Part shown: piece by piece, positions 1 to 12,400 of the stretch
Position numbering within the stretch: position 1 is the first letter of the stretch
How the letters are laid out: each line of letters opens with the position of its first letter
Source: Liolophura sinensis
Taxonomy: Eukaryota; Mollusca; Polyplacophora; Chitonida; Chitonidae
Direction of reading: 5' to 3'
DNA length: 64,000 nucleotides
Assembly: GCF_032854445.1 (NCBI RefSeq)
Contig: NC_088300.1
Span: forward strand, 33,215,608 to 33,279,607
Position numbers and translations under genes: made by a program
The notes under the pieces: model-generated
What the model was told of the DNA's origin: nothing
Database searches by the model: none
The model's input: the letters and a program-made list of their open reading frames with translations, nothing else

Positions 1-161
1 AACCCAGTCAATGAATACTGACACAAGGTTGACCAGTGCTAAGGAGCAACATTAATAATGTGATTTTACAAACACTAAGAATAATATTCAAAACTGGATT
101 TACCTTAACCCCAAATCATCACACTGTACATGTATCGAGAGCCAAATAATAATTTAAATTT

Positions 162-222
162 TTTTAACATATTTATTTATTTGATTGGTGTTTTCTCAAG
201 AACATTTCACTTATACGATGAC
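162..222 (-). mobile_element. SINE-A tail fragment
   Basis: Reverse complement of the 3' tail of the main SINE family (see the copy at 3281): TTTATTTATTTGATTGGTG followed by the block read forward as AAGTGAAAT-TTCTTGAG. The head is lost. Confidence 0.7.
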
Positions 223-400
223 AGTGCAAACATGTTCTCATCGGAGTTTAATATACTGATGTAAGAATTTGAAAAGTATCTCTTGCTACATTACGTGTCA
301 GTTTGTCTTGAATTAGGAGCACTTGAGCTGACTGACTACCCACTTAACTGGGGGTTTATGTACAGCTTGATGCACTCAACCATCTCTGATGGCACATTAC

Positions 401-461
401 CTGGTATTTTTGGCATAATCTTCATCTGTCTCATCCTTGCGTTTTCTACGAGGTTTTAATG
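401..461 (-). CDS. FBXO41: FBXO41 exon 8: basic segment, last exon visible
   Basis: Acceptor TTTTCTGTATTCAG and donor ACCAG|GTAATG enclose 61 bp. The frame is LKPRRKRKDETDEDYAKNTR, matching the vertebrate FBXO41 pattern LKPR…(E/D)EYA(R/K)(S/N)TRG. The first codon is completed by the single base left over from exon 7. The exon ends two bases into a codon, so at least one more exon must follow, left of position 1; nothing fitting is seen in 1-400. Confidence 0.88.
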
Positions 462-3400
462 CTGAATACAGAAAATACAAGGAGCATAATTTATTTTGGG
501 CAAGAAAATCTCATCCAACTTTGTAATCATTTTACAGCATACACAAATGGACTTTCATCATAGTATTAGGATAGGCAGATGATGGCTGAAAGATAGGCAG
601 ATGATGGCTGAAGGATGGGCATAAGGTGTCTGAAAAAAAAAAAAAGATGATGACTGAAAGGCGAGCAGATGATGGCTGAAGGAAGGGCATATGATGGCTG
701 AAAGAAGGGCATATGATGGCCAAAGGAAGGGCATACGATGGCTGAAGGATTGGCATATGGTGCAGATGATGGGTGAAGGATAGACAGATGATGGTTGAAG
801 GATGGGCAGATCATGCCTGATGGATGGGCAGATGATGGCTGAAGGATGGGCAGATGATGGCTGAAGGATGGGCAGATGATGGCTGAAGGATTGGCATACA
901 ATGGGTGAAGGATTGGCATATGATGGGTAAATGATGGTTGAAGGATGAGCAAATGATGCCTGACGAATTGGCAGATCATGCCTGACGGATGGGCATGGAT
1001 GGGCAGATAATGGCTGAAGAATATGCCGAAGAAGGCTGAGGGTGACATGTGAACGTTGAAGGATTGGCACACTGTGCAGATGGGCAGACGATGGTTGAAG
1101 GATGAGCAGATGATGGTTGAAGGATGGGCAGATGATGGTTGAAGGATGGGCAGATAATGGCTGAAGGATGGGCAGATGATGGCTGAAGGATGGGCAGATG
1201 ATGGCTGGCTGACGAGCAGACGATGCCTGATGGATGGGCAGATGATGGCTGAAGAATATGCCGAAGAAGGCTGAGGGATGTACAGATAACGGCTGAAAGA
1301 TGGGCATATGTGATGGCTGAAGGATTGGCATATGGTGCAGATGGGCAGATGATGGCTGAAGGATGGGCAGATGATGGCTGCAGGATGGGCAGATGATGGC
1401 TGACGGATGGGCAGATGATGGCTGACAGATGCGCAGATGATGGCTGACAGATGGGGATATGGATCAATATCTTTGTATCATAACCTTATTGTTACTCTAT
1501 GTAGATACAGGAAATGTAATCAGATTGGCCTCTTACAAGAATGTCATTGCCATGTATGCTCCAGATGAGCCATATGGGTCTGCCCATACCATCCATTGCC
1601 TTGTTCATCATTCTGACATTGTCCATCAATGACTAGGACAAATTTGTAAATGTTAGATAGCTGTTTCACCACTGAGACACTACACACGTTTAAGACAACA
1701 AATGATGCTGCGGTACACACATACATTTTAAATGCCCTAGAACAGATGGTCATCCAATACATCCAGAAACAGAGCACAAGAACAAATAATTAGGCTACGT
1801 TACATTACCATCAGTAAGATAAGGAAGCCATTAAAAATGAAATCGCTAACACAGTTAATATATTAATGAAGAAAAGAACACGCAACAAAGACATACACAC
1901 TCATAAAAACACAGAGGGCTGGCTTGAGTTTCGACGTACGGAGTAATTACAGGCTGACTCATACCATGTAAGACAAATCCAAGCCAAATCAATGTCTGAG
2001 CTCAAGAACATGTATTGATCAGCCAGACGGACAGGGTCACCGTTGTTGTTTTTCAGCCTGGTAGTACATATGGAGTCCTGAGTAAGCCAGATCAAAGTCT
2101 GTACAGGGTATACATGTATCAACTGGCACCATGTATGCAACAGGGGGAATTCACAAGAGTGAGACAGTAAAGGAGAAGGAAATTTGTGAGTATTCAACCA
2201 CCCAAGACACAACCACATGAATATGCATACATCATTAAAACACTGCAACAACAGATTTTGATGAAATTTTCGAGAACAAAACAACTCATTGTATGTCCTG
2301 ATAAAGCGAGATGTAAATTCTGAATTTTGTTTCTTTTTGCAGTGCACACTGCTTAGTTTTCACGGCTTAACCTTTTGAGTCTCATCTGACTGCGCGAGTA
2401 CTTGTAAATATATTTCCAATGGTCTTCATTTACTTATGCAAGATGTTTTAATCTCGCAAATTGTATCAAATTTGAAAAAAAAAAACAACCAAAAAAAAAA
2501 CCAAAAACAAACAACAACAACACAATACACAAAGTAAAATGCACCAAAATGTATTCAATGACAATTTCTAGTAATCAATAAGTACAGTGCAAACACAAAC
2601 ATAGAAGGGAAAAAGTTTTTGGCCAAGCTTACCCCAAACTGAAACCATGCAATACCCATAGTGCACCTGTGACTTGCCCACACACTGTAATGGCGAATAA
2701 TGACATGTTCTGGTATACACGATCAAAACTCTTTTTGTGGGTGCACATATGCCTTTATATTTACATTATATACCAGTGACCAGGTTTTCAAATAAAAATA
2801 AACAAATAAAAGCAAAAGCAAAAATCTCACATCACACTCCTTAACGCTAATGTTATCATATTAATACCCTAATTCTTCAATCTCTTTTCTTTTTTTGGGG
2901 CTGGTTGTTGTTTGTTATTTTTCTTGTACTTCTGATGTAACAAATTTTAGTATATCTCAGTGTACCTACATACAAATGTAACAATACTGCTAGTTGCATA
3001 CATACATGCAAATGATTTTCCATACACGTGCATGTACAATAGCTCTGAGATCAGTTGTCCAAGTTCACACCTTAGCTTCCATATTAACTGCCCTAAATCA
3101 TTACATGCACAAAAATGTGATCTTAAAACGTAGTTCTGAGATCATATCACTTCTTTATGTGAAAATAATAATGGCCTTAGCCTCAGAATTAACACAAATT
3201 TAGCAAACCACCATTTTCAAATCACGTGCCTCCACTGCCAGGGCACACTCTTCTGAAAATTCCTTCATGTGGCAAACAAGGGGCATCCGTGGCTCAGTTG
3301 GTTAGCGCGCTAGCGCAGCGTAATGACCCTCAAGTCTCTCACCAATGCGGTCGCTGTGAGTTCAAGTCCAGCTCATGCTGGCTTCCTCTCCGGCCGTATG

Positions 3401-6400
3401 TGGGAAGGTCTGTCAGCTACCTGCGGATGGTCATGTGTTTCCCCAGGGTTCTGCCCGGTTTCCACCCATCTTAATGCTGGCCGCCGTCGTATAAGTGAAA
3501 TATTCTTGAGTACGGCGTAAAACACCAATCAAAAAAAAAAAAAAAAAATCATGCGGCAACAGTTGTTAATAGTTCCTTACTATCCAAAAATTAAAATTAG
3601 ACATTTTAAACAAGTAATCAGTTGACCTTCTAAAGGTGTAAACTTTCTTTGTTTCCATCTAACCATTCCACGGGACGATGCCAAATGCTGGTGACTCGTA
3701 TCGAAAATGGAACGTAGCAAAGTTTAGCTTGCTTTTGGCGTGACAGGTACAATTGTATTAATTGTAATGTTATGAGAACTATCATTCAGAAGTAACATTA
3801 TATGAAGTTAGAATTAATGCAGGATTAAAGACAACATGTTTTTGTAGCATACAGCTTTGACATTTTAAAGTTAGCACATTCAAAAAGACTGAGTTCTGAG
3901 CTAAGCCTGGCATAATGCAAATGATCTCAGATCTAACAGGGCTGATCTTTAAGGCTGATGTGTTAAATTGACCATCTTATCACACTTGTGAGCCATATAC
4001 ATATACCTGTGCATATATCTACCCCACATGAGCTAAAATTTCGCCCATAAAAGTGCATTTTTAGAGGCAAATAAATGTCACAAAATATTATTTTTGGTGC
4101 TGAATCTTACAATTTTCCAGTAGAATATCATCTCATGTTCCAAGCAAACCTCAAAACATCTTTTTAAAATCAATATAACTCTCAGAATAAAGATCTTAGA
4201 ACTGGTAGATAGGCTACCAATGAGCCCACCTGTATGTGACACATGAATGCAAAACTTCAGCTCAATGCATTAAAAACTGAAATCGTAAATCTGGTAATGT
4301 ATGGTAATTAATATGCTCAAAGAGCATCAGGTATGGAATATCCCCATTTTGTCATTGTGCTTTGTAAGCACACAAAACTTCAGTTCAATACACACTTTTT
4401 ATGATACCCACTCTAACGATTTGTTTATCCATGATTCTAATACATCATTCACTAAGCAAGGAATTCAGTAATTTACAGTATTTAATATGCTAACACCCAA
4501 TCAACGATGTGTTACAAGACCCTGAGCTCATGCTACATGCTGTACTTCTTGAGATACCACCCCCTAACTCTTTGTTTAACGTCAGCTCTAGAACACAACA
4601 CATTACGTCAGGAATTCAGTAATTTAAGGTACTTAATATGTGTATACTGAATCAATGATGGAATATGACCCTTGTGCTATTCTACTCTACATGTGTGCAA
4701 GCCCTGAGCTCCATACATGCAGGACTTTTTGAGTAACCACCCTTAACACTTTGTTTAACACAGATTCTTATACACAATCCACTACTTCAGGAATTCAGTA
4801 CTTTACGGTACTAAATATGCACACATCCCATCAATGATGGGATATCTCCCTTGTGCTGTTGTGCTCTACATTTATGCAAATCCCGCGCTCAATACCTGCA
4901 GTACTTTTTAAGATATTTTTTTTTAGCATTGCTCTCTGTATTATTGGACACCAACCCAAATGCTCAGGGTACAACATAAGCTATGCTTGTACTATACAGG
5001 TGAGCTAAAAAGGGGTAAGTAAGTCCTGGATGAAATTTATGGTTATTTAGGGTATATCACACATAGCAGCTGTTGGTAACAACTGCTGCACATATCTATA
5101 CGTATACAGTGCCTACACCAATTTGTGCATCCATGTGCACAGGAATTTTAACGTCACAAGCCGTTCATATAATACAGGTTTTAAATTTCAACCTGTTGCA
5201 TGCTGCAGTCAAAAATTGATCTCGTATCATTGTTCATGTGTTCAAATGTGGGTCACTCTTAGAGCAGTGTTATTCTACAGCCATGTTTGCTGTGGAAATG
5301 GCAGCCTTTTGAAGTAGATGTACATGCTGAGAACAAGCTGTGCAAATATCTCACAGGTTTCTGTATTGTTAGCAGCACTGAAACATTAGACCTGAAGTAA
5401 AGGTGTGTATGGATAGCAGATATTGCATTACTCATCAAGAACTGGACAAAAATGGTGAATTTTTATACTGATGTTTATGAGGACATACATGTATGTTTAT
5501 ATAACAAATGTTTATATAACAAATGTTAATATTGACATATATGTTTATATAACAAATGTTAATATTGACATATATGTTTATATAACACATGTTTACTTTG
5601 ACATATGCTTACATGCATATTGAAGCACATAAAAAGCACAGATTTTATATGGTGTAACCAACCAGCTTTACCATACACCTGCATGGTTTCAGAAAGCCAT
5701 CTCGACAGTCCCAAACAGCGTGACATAAGTGCTCTATGCCTTGTAACATGGTCTTGAAACAGAAAGCTGAAGTATTATTCCTTCCTCAAAGTGTCCCTTA
5801 TATGTTTTAAATACTGACAGGCAAATCCAAACTGATTTACATCTACATGTATACATGCACACATATTCCCTTTTGCATCATATACCTGTGGTCACAAAAT
5901 TTCAAGAAAACTTTAATCTCATCCTACCATTTCACCTGAATCAACAGTAAAAATTGACCCATCATAAAATGCAATGCAATGATCAATACTAAGTGTAAAT
6001 GCTCAGTGCAGCAGCTGCTATACATGTGTATCTCTATACATCACCGAGAAGGAGTATCTGCACTCTGGTATAGTACATATACGAGATATTACTACGATCA
6101 TGTACCTGAGCTCTCGTACACAGTGTGATATCACGGAGAACAAGCAGCTGACACATTGTACACAGTGCAATATCACAGAGAACAAGCAGCTGAGCTCTTG
6201 TACACAGTGTGTTATCATTGGGAACAATAGGCTGAGCTCTTGTACACAGTTTGATATCAAGGACAAATGTAGTTGAGCTCTTGTAGACATTGTAATATAT
6301 CAAAGAACAAGCAGCTGAGCTCTTGTTCTATGTGAAATCATTGAGAACAATAGGCTGAGCTCTTGTACAGAGAGATATCACAGAGAAAAACAGCTGAGCT

Positions 6401-9400
6401 CTTGAACACAGTGTGATATCACCGAGAACAAGTAGCTGAGGTCTTGTATACAGAGCCTGATGTTACAGAGAACAAGAAGAGGAGCTCTTGAACACAATGT
6501 GATATCACAGAGAGCAATACACTGAGCTCTTGTACACGGTGTGATATCACAGAGAACAACCAACTGAGCTCTTGTACATAGTGTGATACTGTTCAGACCA
6601 GGAACCCAAAATCATGTACATGTACCTTTATGATGGGTGCAGTTACATATAACAGAGTGGTATGTAAAATCAAAAATGCCAACAATCACCAAACAAACTG
6701 ATGAACAGAGCAGACACTATTTATATAAAATTTTAACATGGGAATAGGATATGCACCAGGAGATGCATAAAACAATGCAAGGAAGGAGGCTATCCTGAAC
6801 CAGTCAAACCCATGCCCAATGTATCACATTTTGATCTTAACTTGGATAACACACGTCCTGCCAGTCAACAGACCAACTATATAATTACTCACCCTCTAAT
6901 GTTAGAGACTCCAGCTGAACACACCATTTTGATATTGTCATTAGATACTGCAACAGAACACAGATACACGTTAAACTGCTGCTTTAATACATGTATGCAA
7001 ATACACGTGTACAATACCTTGGTGCTAATTCAGCTATTGAAGCTACCTGGAAAACAAAATGGTGATCTTTTTGGGAAAGGGAAATGGGAAAGAGATATTT
7101 TCACTAGGTTGATGTTCTGGTATGTTTTTTGTCTTCTGTTTTTAAACAAATGTGTATACTGAAAAATGACAGCATGAGATGCCCTTCATTATCCTGTCTA
7201 TATAGGCAAGGGTAGGCCTATACTCAAGCTAGGCCAGTTGGCATGCCCATATCACCCACTGTGAGGGCTTAGCGGGAGATTACAGTGATCTTCCCACTTA
7301 CTTTCAGTGTGTCTCAATTAGCGAGTGTCTGTAATTATTGAAAAGGTATGGTACATGTCATTCAACACTACATACGTATACCACTATGGTCAGTAACAAC
7401 TAGTTTTGAATTCAGGTCATGGAGTAATTTCACATTTAATGTACAAGTAATGGCATTTGGAATTCCTTACATTCACCTTTACATAGTTCTTTTATCAGAC
7501 AACTTGACTGATTAGAATTTCTACAAAAAAAAAAATGGACAACTATCACAGAATTCTATAGAAATGGTGCTGAAGATTAAAGATTAAAGCCTTAAGATGA
7601 TGTGAGAGCATTAATTTATAACATGATTATTTATAACATTTATATAATCAGAGAAAAAGGATGTTTTAAAAATGCAAACATGCTGAAATTCTGTTAGTAT
7701 TTTGTCTTTAGTATATCTATTTGATTGGTGTTTTATGCCGTAGTCAAGAATACTTCAATTATACGATGGCAGCCAGCATCATGGTGGGAGGGACCGGGCA
7801 GAGCTTGGGAGAAACCCACAACCACCCGCTGGCTGCTGTCGGACTTTCCCACTTGCAACCGGAGAGGAAGCCAGGTCTTTCATACATAAAAGATCAATGT
7901 ATTTGTGTGCATAGTGTAGGTTGGTATCCCTTCCAAACCATAAAAAACTATGTGTCAGGAACAAATGGACACCCCACTTCCTTGTTTTAACATTGTACAT
8001 GTAACTTAACAACAACCTACAGTTAGTAAAAAAAAACTACCTAGTTATTTTAAAATGAGTGATGAGTGGTACTATGACATCCAGTCACAAAGCTACAGGA
8101 ACACCCGAGGTGTTCTGAATACTTACTTCATACTTATACGATGGCTGGTTCATTCAGAGGTATACTCTTACCTTAGATCCTATGCGTGCGTTCCTCAGTC
8201 TGACCCTTCTCCAGAGTGCCGGGTGTCGGCTGACCACTTTCCACTCCTTACACACCAAGGATAGTTGACTGAGGGTCTTGGTGTCCAGGTACAGGAATAC
8301 ACACATCAGGGTGAGGCGGCGCCGTTTAATCTCCTCCACACGGGCAGAGGGCTGCGGGCCTGACGGACCCACACCTGTGCAGGGTAGAGGAAAGATTCAT
8401 TACAGCAGTGGCATACACAAGGCCAAATATAGCTTTTTAATTTGGGGACCCTTTCGTTAGTCTTATCTAGCCTAAAATATTTTCAGATACCAGTATTAAG
8501 AAACCTGAATTTCATTGTCAAAATTGCACATAAAATCTTCATACAGTAAAACTTTTTCAAACATTTATATTGATTTTATCAGGTTTTAGGGTGTGTTGTA
8601 TTTTGTCACCTGAAAACATTCTTCATATTTGACCCTGATACAGTTATGTTAATGAAATTCGAAATTTATTACTGTTCTTCCATTCAAGTCACATTAATCA
8701 GCAAACCTTCAGGATTAAAAATGTGCCCCATCTGAATTATATATACAAGTATGTTGTCTTTTTAGCATTTTTTTCAAGACCTTAAAAGCATTTGTATGCA
8801 TATGTTACAATGCAATATGACTCAAAATTGGGGGCCTCCATGGCTCAGCACCAATGAAATAAATAAATAAAAACGACTCAAAATTTTACTAAAATAAAAA
8901 GAAAAAATCCATCCAGGAAGCCAGGCAAGAAGAACAGACATGTTTTTACTTCGTTATATTTTGTGTGTATCAAAATTTACCTAACACCTGCCAATAAACA
9001 CAAATCATCCGAGTTTGGTTACTGGTCAGGTCTGAACAACTTTCATATCTTAGACATTTTAATAGTAACCCCAGTGAATATGTGCCAAAATCTGAGTTTG
9101 TAACCCGTTAGGTCTGGACCAACTTTCTTCTCTTGGAGTGCCATACCCAAAAAGTATAATCATATAAACTTATGACAGTACTGACATCACTTTCCACATG
9201 ATGATATCCTTATTTTCAGCTAAAATGTATCCGGAATCTGTTAGATGACGAGTGAAATGGGGGCTGATTACCTACCTACCATGCAATAGGTGACTGGCCT
9301 ACAAACTCAGTTCAGTGTGGGGAAGTTTTAAATTTTCATAACATTTGGAATAGACGCACAAATTAGTGACAATGACTCACAGCCTGTAATTGCATATGCT

Positions 9401-12400
9401 GAGTGAAGAATTGATCCACCTACCACATGTTACTTGCATCATTTTACCCATCCCATCTATATGTATGAAAATCAATGCTTCCAAACACGACAATCAGTAT
9501 AACAAGAAAATTAAATATACATGTAGACAGTAGACATTTTTTTTTATGTTCACAAGGTGAGTAAAACTCCAAAGCTGAGAATTTTTACACACAGAAGATG
9601 CAAAATTAACCATGTAAATAAATCGAAAATTCTATGCTTTGAAAGTTTCGTTTGTTTTTGTCCATATGATTGCATCACTTAGCATTTCGCATATGAAAGA
9701 GCAACCTTCAGTGCGATTTGTGAACATTTTAATGTTGATTTTGGAGACAAAACTACATGTACATTAGTTGAGTTGGTGAACTTCAGGGCATCACAAAGAG
9801 TGTAATTTCATTAGTCTACACAGAATAATGCCTTCAGAATATACTTGTATGAACACCTTGTAAAAAAGTTGAGGTAAGTATTTCCATGTCTTTACATTGG
9901 AGTTGAACCCACTGACCAAGGGGTCTAAATACTTGATGATTCAAGCTCATCACAGTCATGACCTTGACAACAGATCAACCAAAATGATTTATTTGTGAGA
10001 ACTGCATATGTATTAGATTCAATTTAGCGACATTCTAAAAAGTAACATGGAAATGAGTGAAATACACCAAACCATTATTTACAAGTGTGTCTCAAATTAT
10101 GAATATCTGAATGATTGTCTGATGAATTGGGCTCAGTTTTTATTTTGAGCTCTTGATCTAGCATTTTGACTCCTGTAAACCATTTTAACGCTTGTCCTTA
10201 TGACTGAAAGACAAGCATCTTTATCACCATGACCACGAGGTTCACTTCTACTGTATGTATACGTATGGTGTTGCTTCACTATATATCCTCCTGACAACCT
10301 GTAAACTGTTTCAACCCTTGACCTAATGACTGAAAGACAAGCATCTTTATCACCATGACCACGAGGTTCACTTCTACTGTATGTATACGTATGGTGTTGC
10401 TTCACTATATATCCTCCTGACAACCTGTAAACTGTTTCAACCCTTGACCTAATGACTGAAAGACAAGCATCTTTATCACCATGACTACGAGGTTCACTTC
10501 TACTGTATATATACATATGATGTTGCTTCACTATATATCCTCCTGACAACCTGTAAACTGTTTCAACCCTTGACCTAATGACTGAAAGACAAGCATCTTT
10601 ATCACCATGACTACGAGGTTCACTTCTACTGTATGTATATGTATGGTGTTGCTTCACTATATATCCTCCTGACAACCTGTAAACTGTTTCAACCCTTGAC
10701 CTAATGACTGAAAGACAAGCATCTTTATCACCATGACTACGAGGTTCACTTCTACTGTATGTATATGTATGGTGTTGCTTCACTATATATCCTCCTGACA
10801 CCCTGTAAACTGTTTCAACCCTTGACCTAATGACTGAAAGAAAAGCATCTTTATCACCATGACTACGAGGTTCACTTCTACTGTATGTATATGTATGGTG
10901 TTGCTTCACTATATATCCTCCTGACACCCTGACACAGGCAAACATTGCTTTTATTTGGCTTGGACTGCTTATTGGCTTTTCATTCACATTTAATTTATTA
11001 ATTTTTTTCATTGTCATTTAATGCCTCACACCAGAATTTTTAACTTTAACCACTTGGCTGAGGTCAATGCGTTAACATGAACAACCTGTATGATTACACA
11101 AGGTTTTCCATACCTGCATCATGTAGCGTTGGGTCCTCTTCCACGTCTGTCATCATCTGTAAGTCTTCCATCTGGATGCGGATCGGGGACACACTGTGGA
11201 TGGAGTCCTCAGGAATGTTAACACTGAGGTCACGGGACAGTTTGGGCTGGAGCTGACCACGTTTAGGACTGGCTGCTTCATCAGGTGTCTTCACCCCAGT
11301 GTTCACAGGAGCAGGCGAGGCCTTGGCCTTGTCTGATAGAGTCTGGCTGTTGTCATGGCTTGTTGTTGATCCCGTGGATGACTGGCGTAATGGTTTCGGA
11401 GGCCGATCCGTGCTGTTGATTTTTCCAATTGAAGGTTGCTTTTTGATTGATTTTTGTTTGACTGTTTCAAAACTGATGTCTGTCGACTCGCTAGTTAAAG
11501 GAGTGTCGGAAGAGTTTGACAAATGTTTCTGAACATTTCGCGAAGGAAGTGAATTGAACTGAGGCGATTCCTCCTTAACCTGCAGGAGGTGTTCAGACTT
11601 TTCACGATCGCGCGGAAAGCTCCCATGGTTTCTTGTTCCCCCCTTGGAACCATCTTCCTCGGGGATGGCATGAGCTTCAGATTTCTTCCCCCTTTTGGCA
11701 GGAATGGGGCGTTTCAGAGTTTCCGCTGTATCAGAGTCACTGAGAGTAGCGTTCACATGAACGTCGGCTATTGCTACGAAAACATTACCACTATTTAGTG
11801 ATGATTTAGATTTGGGGGTCGCATTATCCCCAGAAGAAGAACTATTTTGTCTTGACTTGGACTTTTTGCCATGATCAGATTTAATATCACGTTTGTCTTT
11901 TGATTTTGCACGCGTTGCACTGGCAGTGGCATCTGTGCTGGAAGGGCTAGCGTTAACTCTAGCATTGTTTTTCACAGACTTAATATAATCTTCTTTATTG
12001 TATGGCTGTTCATTTTTGGAAGACACTGATTTGTTTGCATTTTTACCACCTGATCCCGTTGGTGATGCATACTTGGAAGGCGAAGGCTGATTTATAGAAT
12101 TTCTTCTTGAACTGGACTGATGTGGAAAGGGCGGTTTCTGAGTGGTGGAAAAAGATGTCCGAGCCTTGATTGTGTTGGCGTATATGTCCGCCGGAGTGTT
12201 CGTCTGAATTACCTGTCCCCCTGACTCGCTGCCTGAGGGACTCGTACGATGGAGTCCCGCACGTTCCGTTAGGGCTTTCCCGCTGGATAAAACAGTCTCA
12301 TCCCACAGAATGCCGTCACTGTCTAAATAATAATCTGGGATACCTTCGTCACTGCTATGATAAAACTCATTCGGTGAGTCAGATTCGTTTCCGAGCATAG

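Larger units (their letters stand above)
462..6892 (-). other. FBXO41 intron, 6.4 kb
   Basis: Between the 61-bp and 55-bp exons. It contains the 22-bp minisatellite, one full SINE-A, the 4.05-kb dispersed repeat, the 33-bp and 41-bp arrays, and A-rich stretches (2474-2530). At 1460-3260, 3565-4045 and 5610-6040 I see only unstructured AT-rich DNA; the open frames there are short and unrelated to known proteins. Confidence 0.7.
8375..11113 (-). other. FBXO41 intron, 2.7 kb
   Basis: Between exon 5 and the F-box exon. It holds the deleted SINE at 8829, dispersed repeat copy 1 and the 126-bp array. The rest is AT-rich without features. Confidence 0.75.

Noticed and set aside
558-1467. Long minus-strand reading frames (up to 257 codons) with a repeating HPSAIICPSF peptide
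   Set aside because: Products of the 22-bp minisatellite; all three frames give the same peptide because the period is not a multiple of three.
1901-2347. Minus-strand frame of 148 codons inside the FBXO41 intron
   Set aside because: Checked as a possible missing FBXO41 exon; no similarity, no splice sites in phase, and the exon needed was found at 6893-6947.
3226-3520. Plus-strand frames of 82 and 65 codons
   Set aside because: They lie inside a full-length SINE-A.
6812-7162. Plus-strand frame of 116 codons
   Set aside because: Antisense to the 55-bp FBXO41 exon; composition is not protein-like and no domain is recognised.
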